In this document: piece after piece, positions 54,174-62,789 of the stretch | Position numbering within the stretch: position 1 is the stretch's first letter | Layout: each line of letters opens with the position of its first letter | Translations under genes and position numbers: made by a program | The notes under the pieces: model-generated | Seen by the model: only the letters and a program-made list of their open reading frames with translations | What the model was told of the DNA's origin: nothing | Database searches by the model: none | DNA from: Zoogloea oleivorans | Lineage (GTDB): Bacteria > Pseudomonadota > Gammaproteobacteria > Burkholderiales > Rhodocyclaceae | Reading direction: 5' to 3' | Assembly: GCF_008107625.1 (NCBI RefSeq) | Contig: NZ_SDKK01000004.1 | Location: 215,582-279,581 of the forward strand | DNA length: 64,000 nt

Positions 54174-56572
54174 TGCAAAAAGCCCATCTTTTTCAGGTGG
54201 ACCGCAACCTTCGCACTTAGGTCGGCGACCTTATCGGTCAGAGTCGGTAGAGGGCTTTCATAGCGTTCGGCCAATTCCTTGACGCGCTGGGTAAGCATTT
54301 GGCTGATGCGGTCCATTTCGCCGTAGATGGCGGCGGCGATGGCGGCCAGCCATTTGTCGTCGACGACCAGCGTCTTGATGTCGGCCTCACTTAGCTTCGG
54401 GTATTGAGCGTAAGCCAGCGCATCAAGTTGGGCCTCGGCATCCTTGAGGTTCTTTTTGAGGTCAGTTTCCTGCGTGTTCAGTTTCAGCCAGGCATTGAGG
54501 GCGACGGCCTCTTCCTTGGCTTCGTGATCGTGTTTGATTTCCTTCAACCGGGCACTAACGTTGGCCTTGTTCACCTTGTCGAGTTCGGAGAACGGGCCAT
54601 CTTCCCCACCGTGTTCTTCCTCCATTTCGGCCATTTGGGCGACGACGCTTTCCAGCACCGCCTCTTGCTCACGGATAGCGGTCTGTTGCGTAGCGAAGTA
54701 ACGATTGACGATCAGCGGCTTGGGAATCAGATCACAAGCCCAACCTTTATCGACTTCCTTGCCCTTCTTGTTGGTTTCAATAAGGCGGTAGGTTTCAGCC
54801 TTCCAGCCATCGGCGGCGATCAGGTAGCAATCGTCCTGCATGGTGGTGGCCCAGTAGTCCATCAGGTGCTGATAGACGGCGTACTTGTCGATCAGCAGCT
54901 TGCCGGTGTAGTGGGCGAGCAGGTCTTCGGCCAGTTCGTGAATGACCGTCTTCGGGTGACAATTGACTTGCAGAGCCTTGAGCGTCTGGCTGCTGTGCTG
55001 CTGCCAGTCGGCAAACAGGGCGCTCATGCTGGTGATGAAGCTGACGAACTCCGGGTGCTCATAGATGCTGGGCTTGATGGCCTGCTTACTGACGGCGAGA
55101 TCGAGGTATCCGGGACGATTGGCCTTGAACAAGGTTTGCCGCAGTTGCGGGCAGACATTCCAGTACGGCTGCAAGGCATCCACGTCGGTGCTGGGGATGC
55201 CGCCCTTCAGGTGGCCTTCGATGTCCTGAATGTCCTCGGCCTGCTGGCTGTCGATGTAGCGCGGAATGTTGAGGTTGAAATCGTTCTTCTCGATTTCCTC
55301 AATGCCGACCATCCGCGAATACTTGGGGTCGCTGTCATCGCGGCGATTGAAGGTATCGACGATCTTGTGAATATCGCAGTCGCGCAAGCGGTTCTTCGGG
55401 CCGTCCTTCATGAATCCGGCGCTGGCGTCGATCATGAAGATGCTCTTGCGGGTGTGGGCGTTTTCCTTGTCGATGACGACGATGCAGGCAGGAATGCCGG
55501 TGCCGTAGAACAGGTTGGCCGGTAGCCCGATGATGCCCTTGATGTAGCCCTTGCGAATCAGGTTGCGGCGGATGTCGGCTTCGGCATTGCCGCGAAACAG
55601 CACGCCATGCGGCAGAATGCAGGCGCCCTTGCCGCTACTCCGGAGTGAGCGAACGATGTGCAGCAGGTAGGCGAAATCGCCCTGCTTGGCCGGTGGCGTG
55701 CCGAAGTGCTTGAAACGCTCGTGCGGGTCATTGAGTGGGTCGAGGCCGGTGCTCCAGCGTTTGTCGCTGAAGGGAGGATTGGCGACCACGAAGTCAAAGG
55801 TCTTGAGTTGGCCGTCATCGCTGGTGAAGCGTGGATTGGCCAGCGTGTTGCCTTGCTTGATTTCCGCCGTCGGATTGTTGTGCAGGATCATGTTCATCCG
55901 GGCCAATCCGGAAGTCGCGGCATCCTTTTCCTGACCGTAGAGTGTCACCTTGGCATGGGCTTCGTCGCCCACTTTCAACAGCAGCGAACCCGAACCGCAG
56001 GTCGGGTCATACACGGTAGTGTCGTTGTTGGTGACGGCCTCATGGATGCCGATGATTCGCGCCATGATGCGGCTGACTTCGGATGGCGTGTAGAACTGGC
56101 CTTTGCTCTTGCCGCTCTCGGCGGCGAAGTGTCGCATCAGGTATTCGTAGGCATCACCGAGGATGTCGTCGCCGTCTGCGCGGTTTTTGCTGAAGTCGAG
56201 CGCCTTGTTCTCGAAGATGGAAATCAGGTTGGTAAGCCGATCGACAATTTCCTGACCGCTGCCGAGTTTGCTCGGGTCGTTGAAATCTGGCATGTCCGAC
56301 AGCTTGTTGGCATTCGCCAGCGGCCCGATGATCTTCTTGTTTATCTGGTCGCCAATGTCCGGCTTGCCCTTGAGGGCGACCATGTCCTTGAAGCTGGCAC
56401 CTTCTGGAATGGTGATTGGCGCATAAGGGACACCGGCGTATTTGTCTGAAACGTACTTGACGAACAGCAGGACGAGAACGTAGTCCTTGTACTGACTGGC
56501 ATCCATGCCACCACGCAGCTCGTCGCAGGAGGCCCAGAGGGAAGAATAGAGTTCGGATTTCTTGATTGCCAT
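54170..56572 (-). CDS. hsdM: Type I restriction-modification methyltransferase subunit M
   Basis: The 800-aa product has the HsdM N-terminal helical domain (SSLWASCDELRGGMDASQYK), SAM motif I in VYDPTCGSGSLLLKVGDEA and catalytic motif IV in FDFVVANPPFSDKRWS (NPPF), so it makes N6-methyladenine. The C-terminal third (about 560-800) is a long helical extension with ELAERYESPLPTLTDKVADL. The protein is longer than EcoKI HsdM (529 aa) but normal for this subfamily. It is the first gene of hsdM-hsdS-hsdR-ygjP. Confidence 0.96.
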   Translation of the reverse strand: MAIKKSELYSSLWASCDELRGGMDASQYKDYVLVLLFVKYVSDKYAGVPYAPITIPEGASFKDMVALKGKPDIGDQINKKIIGPLANANKLSDMPDFNDPSKLGSGQEIVDRLTNLISIFENKALDFSKNRADGDDILGDAYEYLMRHFAAESGKSKGQFYTPSEVSRIMARIIGIHEAVTNNDTTVYDPTCGSGSLLLKVGDEAHAKVTLYGQEKDAATSGLARMNMILHNNPTAEIKQGNTLANPRFTSDDGQLKTFDFVVANPPFSDKRWSTGLDPLNDPHERFKHFGTPPAKQGDFAYLLHIVRSLRSSGKGACILPHGVLFRGNAEADIRRNLIRKGYIKGIIGLPANLFYGTGIPACIVVIDKENAHTRKSIFMIDASAGFMKDGPKNRLRDCDIHKIVDTFNRRDDSDPKYSRMVGIEEIEKNDFNLNIPRYIDSQQAEDIQDIEGHLKGGIPSTDVDALQPYWNVCPQLRQTLFKANRPGYLDLAVSKQAIKPSIYEHPEFVSFITSMSALFADWQQHSSQTLKALQVNCHPKTVIHELAEDLLAHYTGKLLIDKYAVYQHLMDYWATTMQDDCYLIAADGWKAETYRLIETNKKGKEVDKGWACDLIPKPLIVNRYFATQQTAIREQEAVLESVVAQMAEMEEEHGGEDGPFSELDKVNKANVSARLKEIKHDHEAKEEAVALNAWLKLNTQETDLKKNLKDAEAQLDALAYAQYPKLSEADIKTLVVDDKWLAAIAAAIYGEMDRISQMLTQRVKELAERYESPLPTLTDKVADLSAKVAVHLKKMGFLQ

Positions 56573-56911
56573 AAGCTAATACTTGTAGGTATAACGCTGA
56601 CCGTAATCTGGGTCGCGAAAGGCGGTGACTTCACCAATACATGACAATGGAATAAGACAAATAATTTTCTTGTTATGGGCTGAAAAATGTGTACAAATTA
56701 CGGGCCGGAGACCTTGAATTGGCTGAGTCTCCAGACGTCTGCAGTGTGACCAAATACAGATACTTCCTCCGCATTGCCAAGCGGTGTACGGCGGCGACAG
56801 CAGAAAACAGTCATCGGCGAGATCTGGCTGGTCGATCCATATCCTGAATCTGTCGTTCTTCGTGGCGAGCAATGATCCCATCGATAGACCAGGCGAAAAA
56901 TCTGTGCCCTT
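56573..56911. other. Intergenic region upstream of the hsd operon
   Basis: About 340 bases without a supported gene between the UvrD-like helicase and hsdM. The part near 56600-56680 is AT-rich and should hold the hsdM promoter. Open frames on the minus strand here overlap the end of the helicase gene out of frame and are shadows. Confidence 0.5.
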
Positions 56912-58828
56912 TCAAGTAAGAAGTTCGATTTCGTCCTCTTGGAACCATCCGTTTTTAAGGATGGCTTCTTGGGCCAGCGCCGGACCTGGAGAGTAATAGA
57001 CGATCGCCAAACTCTTCTCTGCACGGCTACAAGTGACATATAGTAGGCGCCGAGTGCGGTCGAGGGTCGTTTCCCGACCAGCGGCTTTGTTCTCCTGATC
57101 GGCTTTCGACCATTCCTTTGTGCCGAAGAGCTTGTCATACGCGAATAGGAAACCTCGCGCCTCCTCATCGTTCACCACAACAAGAACGCGCGGAAACTCC
57201 AGACCTTTTACCCCTTGGTGCGTGCCGAACTGTGATTCCCCACGGACGTAGAAGTCGTAGCGCTCAACCTGGACCAGCGGCGCCTCTAATGCCTTGCGCC
57301 ACGCAGCAAGTTCAGTTCCGGTATCGGCAGCTACATCATCTCCCATTTTCTCCGTCTCAACAGCGTCCGCTGCAGCCTGCTGACCAGTCGCCTCACTGTC
57401 TTCGGATTCGATGAACGGTGACAATGAGTCAGGTATGGCAAACAGTCCATGCTTCGCCACATGATTGAGCACATCGTGGGCAGAGACATCGGAGTTGGCT
57501 TCCATCAAAGTCAAAAGCCCCTCACAAGCTGCGTTAGCCTTGGCCAACTGCTGAATTTGATTTGAGCCAGCGGCTTCGAGAGTTGCGCGCTCCAGCAAGG
57601 GCGACGATTCTCGGACGACGGCCATAGCTCCAAATCGATCATCCGCTCGAAGCGCTCGGATCAGGGGCAACACCTCCCGGATGAAGAACCCAATCGCGGC
57701 ACCGGTGCCCTGAAGCAGATTGGTTCCAAGGCTGGGGACTGCCCAAAGTGGCTCGAAGAAGTCCACGAACCCGAAGCGCCGGGCAGACATAAGGTGTTCG
57801 AGCGCCAGCGTCTTCACAGACTCGGCGGTTTGCCAAGCCTGATCGCCGGTGATTTCTGCCATCCGTTGCCGCACAGTGGTCTCTGTCTCAAACGGCTTGT
57901 GTATTCCCTGAGCCGCTATGAACACGCGAACTACACCCCTTTCAGCGTCACTGCGTGGCACTTGCTCCTCGCCATCAACGTCATGCCGAATATTGTTGAT
58001 GACTTCGATGATGCGGCTGGGGCTCCGGTGGTTCATCCTCTTCCGAGGTTGAGCCCATCGCTCCGGAATAGCCTTGTCCAGCCGATCCTTACCATCGGCG
58101 TAGATGCGCTGCATCATATCCCCGAACAGCCCCAGGCAGAACCGGTGGTGGAACTCGTCTTCAAGATGAAGGAAGGCCTCCATGAGTACGCGGCTCGTAT
58201 CCTGGCTCTCGTCGATGAGAAGGATGGGACATCTGCTGACCAACATCCGCCTCAATCCAGGTTTTGAGGTTAGGAAATCCGCAGTCATTGCGATGACCTC
58301 TGAGTGGTTCAAAGAATCTCGCGTTCGGTTGTCGCTTGTCGGGCTGTAAATGAACCGCAAGATAGAGTCCAACCGAGCAAGGCGGCGGCGCTTGCTCTCC
58401 ATTGACCGAAGACGCTCAATGCCGGCTTTTGTGTTCGGCCGCCCCTTACGGTGCGCTTCCTCCAAGTCGGCCAACTCCTGCTCTAGGTTCTTGGCAACCC
58501 ATTGCCGGATGTCGTCGTTGTAGCCATCAATCAGCGACCAAGAAAAAGCATGAATCGTCATGACCTCAACCCGCGGGTTGAACTCCAATCGCTGCTTAAT
58601 TTCGTCGCAGGCAGCATTCGTGTACGTGATGACGCCGATCTTCTTACCAGTCAACGAGAGCTGCCGGCCTTGTGCGCTACACACTTTTCGGACGGCGCTC
58701 ACTAACGAGCGCGTCTTGCCGGATCCAGCTCCTGCGTAAAGGAAGAAGCTCCTCGGTTTCGCGAGATTTAGGCACTCGACGATCGTCGCATCGGCAGCGG
58801 CGTCAAATTGATCGTCAGCGGTCCTCAC
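56912..58828 (-). CDS. UvrD/Rep-like helicase, Gabija GajB-like
   Basis: The 638-aa product is a superfamily 1 helicase: Walker A LYAGAGSGKTRSLVSAV, GVITYTNAACDEIKQRL (Ia), ILLIDESQDTSRVLMEAF (II), LGLFGDMMQRIYADGKDRL (III), FGTHQGVKGLEFPRVLVVV (V) and RRLLYVTCSRAEKSLAIVY (VI). It overlaps the OLD nuclease gene by four bases. An OLD-TOPRIM nuclease followed by a UvrD helicase is the Gabija layout, where GajB senses DNA ends and activates GajA. Both proteins are longer than the Bacillus prototypes, so this could be a divergent Gabija or a class 2 OLD pair. Confidence 0.85.
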   Translation of the reverse strand: MRTADDQFDAAADATIVECLNLAKPRSFFLYAGAGSGKTRSLVSAVRKVCSAQGRQLSLTGKKIGVITYTNAACDEIKQRLEFNPRVEVMTIHAFSWSLIDGYNDDIRQWVAKNLEQELADLEEAHRKGRPNTKAGIERLRSMESKRRRLARLDSILRFIYSPTSDNRTRDSLNHSEVIAMTADFLTSKPGLRRMLVSRCPILLIDESQDTSRVLMEAFLHLEDEFHHRFCLGLFGDMMQRIYADGKDRLDKAIPERWAQPRKRMNHRSPSRIIEVINNIRHDVDGEEQVPRSDAERGVVRVFIAAQGIHKPFETETTVRQRMAEITGDQAWQTAESVKTLALEHLMSARRFGFVDFFEPLWAVPSLGTNLLQGTGAAIGFFIREVLPLIRALRADDRFGAMAVVRESSPLLERATLEAAGSNQIQQLAKANAACEGLLTLMEANSDVSAHDVLNHVAKHGLFAIPDSLSPFIESEDSEATGQQAAADAVETEKMGDDVAADTGTELAAWRKALEAPLVQVERYDFYVRGESQFGTHQGVKGLEFPRVLVVVNDEEARGFLFAYDKLFGTKEWSKADQENKAAGRETTLDRTRRLLYVTCSRAEKSLAIVYYSPGPALAQEAILKNGWFQEDEIELLT

Positions 58829-61173
58829 GGGTTGCCTCCTAGCGCTTCAGCGCCCGTGGGCGCGACCATTGTTGGATCTGTGCTCAAGATTTCGACCTGC
58901 TTCTTCTTCATCTGCTCAAGTAGCCATTGCAGGCCTTCCGCGATGTACTTGGGCGCAGTGAGACTCTTGAAGTCACTTGCCATGAGCACGTCGAGTGCGA
59001 ACTCCGCTTTCTTCCCATTCTTGAGCGCCGTATACATTGCGAGCCCAACCGCGCCAGCGCCACCTCCTGCATTGATCGCATCGCGAAATTTGGCAATCAG
59101 CCCTATCCCGGGAAATGCAGCGAAGTAAGCCAGGTTCTCAAAAACGAGTGCGTCCTCAAATGTGTATGGGTATGCCGTTTCTTGAGTTGTTGAACCAGGT
59201 AGCGTGATCGCGACTGGCGTTTGGTATGCGGCGCGCACTGCAAAGAGCGTATCCCCGGCAGCCGCCAATATCTTGGCGGCGGGCGCAATATCCATGAGGG
59301 TGTCGACGTCGTCGTTGGCCGGAATCCAAGTTTTCAGGGTCGCGTTGTTGGTCTTCTGGCCTGCGCCCTTCGCTGGCTGAACAGAGGAACCACCCGTAGC
59401 AGACAAAGTGTCTAGATCGGTGACGATGAGGGTCAACAAGCCGAGATGGTCGATCAAAGGTCGCAAACGGTGAGCATGGCTTCCGCCGATCTCCAGCAGC
59501 GTGATGTAGCTCTGGTGAAGCACCTCATAGTGGGCACGGATGAAATTGGGAATGAGCATTCGCTCGGCAGGCCCTTCGACAAGGATTACCGCGTCTGCGA
59601 AAAATAGGTCTGCATGTTGAGCACGTAAGTACCGGGTGACGAATCGCTCGGTATCGCTTCCTGATCCGAACACCTCCGACAGATTGACAACGGTTGACAC
59701 AGGCACCTTCGCCACCATTCCGGCCGGCAATCTGCGGAAGTACCGAAGGCTCGCAAACGGCGTCTCGTGAGCCACATGACTCGAGTGCGTGCTGACAACC
59801 AGCTGAGTGCGAAGCGTCTTGCTCGCGCCAAGCTCAGAGTGTTTGCGGAGCACTTGGTACGCTTTCTTGATGAACACCTGCTGGACTTGTGCATGTAGGT
59901 GTGCTTCGGGCTCTTCAACCAATACTAGGTGCAGCGGCTCTATGCTGGTCGCCTCGGACCCTTTGGATGCCTTGCCGACGCGCATCCAAGCATCGCGAAA
60001 GCTCATTAGTCGGAAGATCATTGAGATGAGGTTCTGATATCCGAGCCCGTTGCTACCTTCGGGCAGTAGCAACAACGGTGTCTTCTCACCGGTATCGGAG
60101 ATAACGTCGACCTCGAAATTGACGGCAGCGCTGTGGTTCAGACCATCAATGGCACGTAGCCGCGTTGAAACACGGGGGCGAGGATCGCTAACTCCTGGAT
60201 AACCTAATCCTGCGACCTCGGTGAAGCATTCTTTGAAGCTGTCCGTGAGCCGGGCGTCGAACGCACCTTCGGCTGCTTCCATCGCCTGCAACGCTTCAAG
60301 ATCCATCGGATCGGGGCCTTTAGCTGGGTCGAGGTGCTTTGCGTAGTAGCTCCGAAGCTGCTCCGACAAACGAGTTCCTCCAACTGAGGTCTGGCCGTCG
60401 TCCTCTTCAGGGCCAACGTGGACTTCGCCAAATCCTCGTTGCGCAGGGATGTCGTGCACCTTGATCAGCCCACCCAACGGGTCTCCTTCGATCGCCTTCG
60501 CTGCGGCAGGCAATAACTGCGGTAGAGCCCTAAGCTTCTGGGGTGGGACTAACTGACTTGGGTCTAAAGGATAGACCCGAATCGTGAATAGGGTGCCAAG
60601 ACGCCTCGTGAGGAAGTCGATCAGGTTCTCTGGCCAGATTGTCAACGTCGGCAGAGACGCAGGATCAAGGTCAGAATGCTTCGCCATTGCGGTCGCAAGT
60701 GCAGCTGCTCGCATCGCGTCCGCTTCGCTTACGGCTGCAATGAAATCTTTGAAGAGGCTGTTCAGATCCTTTGGCTCGTAGCGAAGGCGAACACCGAGCT
60801 GGCCGCCGATCCAGTCCATCATCGGGACCAAAGGTTGGACGCGGTGGACCTCGTCCTCTCGGACATCGATCCAAAGATCGAGCGTCGGCAGGATTGGCAC
60901 CCATGGGGCAACGACGAGGTCAATCGTCTCGCCCGCTTTGTGCGCGTTGATCCAGGATTCGCCGATGCCTACAACCGCTTTCCAATGGCAGAGGGTGAAA
61001 TCATGGATCTCGAACGGACACCGGCGCGGGGTTAGGAAGCGTCGCAAGGCAAGCATGGCCGATGTCTTGCCGCTGTTGTTAGCTCCCACGAACAATGTCG
61101 TTTCGTCCGACAGGTCTACTCGCGCAGACAGGAGCTTCCTGAAATTTGAGATCTCGACGAACTCGATGTGCAT
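58825..61173 (-). CDS. OLD-family ATP-dependent nuclease, Gabija GajA-like
   Basis: The 782-aa product has an ABC ATPase with FVGANNSGKTSAMLALR (Walker A), EGSNGLGYQNLISMIFRL (signature region), LVLVEEPEAHLHAQVQQ (Walker B) and VVSTHSSHVAHE. A TOPRIM nuclease domain follows with AVILVEGPAERMLIPNFI and LLTLIVTDLDTLSATGG. All key TOPRIM acids are present, unlike in the OLD-like ATPase at 38104. It is the first gene of a two-gene operon with the UvrD-like helicase. In Gabija this protein forms the tetrameric core that nicks DNA when nucleotide levels fall. Confidence 0.88.
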   Translation of the reverse strand: MHIEFVEISNFRKLLSARVDLSDETTLFVGANNSGKTSAMLALRRFLTPRRCPFEIHDFTLCHWKAVVGIGESWINAHKAGETIDLVVAPWVPILPTLDLWIDVREDEVHRVQPLVPMMDWIGGQLGVRLRYEPKDLNSLFKDFIAAVSEADAMRAAALATAMAKHSDLDPASLPTLTIWPENLIDFLTRRLGTLFTIRVYPLDPSQLVPPQKLRALPQLLPAAAKAIEGDPLGGLIKVHDIPAQRGFGEVHVGPEEDDGQTSVGGTRLSEQLRSYYAKHLDPAKGPDPMDLEALQAMEAAEGAFDARLTDSFKECFTEVAGLGYPGVSDPRPRVSTRLRAIDGLNHSAAVNFEVDVISDTGEKTPLLLLPEGSNGLGYQNLISMIFRLMSFRDAWMRVGKASKGSEATSIEPLHLVLVEEPEAHLHAQVQQVFIKKAYQVLRKHSELGASKTLRTQLVVSTHSSHVAHETPFASLRYFRRLPAGMVAKVPVSTVVNLSEVFGSGSDTERFVTRYLRAQHADLFFADAVILVEGPAERMLIPNFIRAHYEVLHQSYITLLEIGGSHAHRLRPLIDHLGLLTLIVTDLDTLSATGGSSVQPAKGAGQKTNNATLKTWIPANDDVDTLMDIAPAAKILAAAGDTLFAVRAAYQTPVAITLPGSTTQETAYPYTFEDALVFENLAYFAAFPGIGLIAKFRDAINAGGGAGAVGLAMYTALKNGKKAEFALDVLMASDFKSLTAPKYIAEGLQWLLEQMKKKQVEILSTDPTMVAPTGAEALGGNP

Positions 61174-61499
61174 TGCTCCCCATCCCTTGGATTCGACTTG
61201 GTTTGTCTATAACTCTAACCTAGAGGGGAGTATGAGAAAACTGGGGAATATGCATGAGGAGTACGATCTGTCCGGTAGCGGCTCCTAGGGACAACGTCGT
61301 CAACTTTCAGTACCGGACATTGGGGCCGGCGCACCTCATGCTCCATGAATGACTGCCACAGACCGCTTTGGTTAAGGGGTGCCCGATGCCTGCCCCCACT
61401 TGCAACGCGCCGAGGCCATGACTCACCCGGCCGGGCAGGCGGCGGTTCGCCTCGTTGGCCGAGTAGGCGCCTCTCACGTTAGGACAGCACCTCGGCCAA
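61174..61499. other. Gene-free stretch before IS91-like copy 2
   Basis: About 325 bases with no supported gene. The part next to 61174 should carry the promoter of the Gabija-like operon. The rest up to GGACAGCACC is non-coding and differs from the flank of copy 1. Confidence 0.5.
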
Positions 61500-61616
61500 G
61501 GACTAAACCGCTCTCGCGGTAGCCCTCCGATTCCGCGCGGTGGTCACTGACAGAAGCGCGCGGTTTCCTACCTTGAGAACTGAGGCACTCCGCCTCGTTC
61601 TCAAGGAGTTGCAGCC

Positions 61617-62492
61617 ATGACCGCCTCCACACACACCATCAGCCCATTGCGCCAGCGCATGATCGAGGACATGCGGATGCGTAAGCTGGGCGACAGAACC
61701 CAGGACGGGTACGTGCGCGCCGTGCGCTACTTCGCGAAGTATCTTGGGCACGCCCCCGATACCGCGACCGTCGAGGATCTGCGGAACTACCAGCTGTACC
61801 TCGTTGATCACGGGGCGTCCCCCACGTCGCTCAACGCAGCAATTTGCGGCTTGAAGTTCTTCTTCTCCGTCACACTCGACCGTCCCGAACTGATGGCCAA
61901 GATGCAGCCGGTGCATCTGCCGCGCAAGTTACCCGTGATCCTGAGCCCGGACGAGGTGAAGCGCCTGATCGCAGCGGCCGGCAACCTGAAGCACCAAACC
62001 GCCCTGGCACTGGCCTATGCGACGGGCCTGCGGATCAGCGAAGTCGTGTCCTTGAAGGTCACCGACATCGACAGCCAGCGCATGACGCTGCGGGTTGAAC
62101 AAGGCAAGGGCCAGAAGGATCGTTATGCGATGCTCTCGCCGTTGCTGCTGGAACGGCTGCGCGTCTGGTGGCGGGTGGCCCGCGCGCAAGGCAGGATGCT
62201 CGATGGCGGCTGGCTGTTCCCTGGCCAGGATCCGGTCCGGCACCTCAGCGCCCGGCAACTCGACCGCGCCATCCACGCAGCCGCCGACGAAGCCGGTATC
62301 GGGAAGCGGGTATCGATGCACTCGCTGCGCCATGCCTTTGCCACCCACCTGCTGGAGCAGAAGGTCGACATTCGCCTGATCCAGGTCCTGCTCGGGCACA
62401 AGAAGCTGGAAACCACCGCCCTGTATGCCCAGGTCGCCACCGACATCCTGCGCGAGGTCGTCAGTCCGTTGGAGAGGCTGAACTCCCCGTAG
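61617..62492 (+). CDS. Tyrosine recombinase of IS91-like copy 2
   Basis: A 291-aa protein almost identical to that at 44883-45758 (for example Ala for Thr in the YLGH-A-PDTATVED stretch, and Tyr for His in the NYQLYLVDHG stretch). All catalytic residues are present: GLRISE, HSLRHAF, LLGHKKLETTALY. It is intact although the transposase next to it is lost, so recombinase and element terminus may be what is maintained. Confidence 0.92.
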   Translation: MTASTHTISPLRQRMIEDMRMRKLGDRTQDGYVRAVRYFAKYLGHAPDTATVEDLRNYQLYLVDHGASPTSLNAAICGLKFFFSVTLDRPELMAKMQPVHLPRKLPVILSPDEVKRLIAAAGNLKHQTALALAYATGLRISEVVSLKVTDIDSQRMTLRVEQGKGQKDRYAMLSPLLLERLRVWWRVARAQGRMLDGGWLFPGQDPVRHLSARQLDRAIHAAADEAGIGKRVSMHSLRHAFATHLLEQKVDIRLIQVLLGHKKLETTALYAQVATDILREVVSPLERLNSP

Positions 62493-62500
62493 CGCCGCCA

Positions 62501-62580
62501 TGGAGCGGCCTGCCCTGGAGGTCGCCGATATCTTCCGCACCCATGGGGTTCGGCATTGACGCATCATCCCCACGTGCATG
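62501..62580 (+). pseudogene. IS91-family transposase remnant
   Basis: The first 17 codons match the full transposase (MERPALEVADIFRTHG). The sequence then jumps to the segment coding for GSALTHHPHVHG and stops at the element terminus. Both joints show two- to three-base microhomology (TGG and GGC). The result is a non-functional scrap. Confidence 0.8.
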
Positions 62581-62608
62581 GCAGACGTCAAACAAACCCA
62601 AACCATTG

Positions 62609-62651
62609 CCGATGCATTGCTGACTGCCCGTATCAGTCAGCAATGCATCGG
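62609..62651. repeat. Perfect 18-base inverted repeat at the element end
   Basis: CCGATGCATTGCTGACTG (62609-62626) and its exact complement (62634-62651) enclose the seven-base loop CCCGTAT. It directly follows the terminus of IS91-like copy 2. It could be a rolling-circle end hairpin, a recombination site or a bidirectional terminator without T-run. Confidence 0.75.
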
Positions 62652-62789
62652 ATAACTGCCCGTCAGCACCATCATGCGCGAACTTCAGTTGCTGGTTTTG
62701 ACGAACGCGAACAATCGACCCAGCGCGGGCGGCCACCGCAACCGGGCCATTCACCGGGCGAGGCGGGAGTTCCCAATTATTCTGATCAA

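Larger units (their letters stand above)
61500..62608 (+). mobile_element. IS91-like element, copy 2 (internally deleted)
   Basis: An inverted second copy of the element at 43342-45876. The segment before the recombinase gene and the gene itself are nearly identical. The transposase is reduced to its first codons, a 35-base scrap carrying the HUH codons, and the element terminus GGCAGACGTCAAACAAACC at 62580-62598. It cannot transpose on its own, but could be mobilised by copy 1 if the termini suffice. Confidence 0.8.

Noticed and set aside
54404..55525. 373-codon open frame on the + strand
   Set aside because: Antisense to hsdM, which has motifs I and IV in frame.
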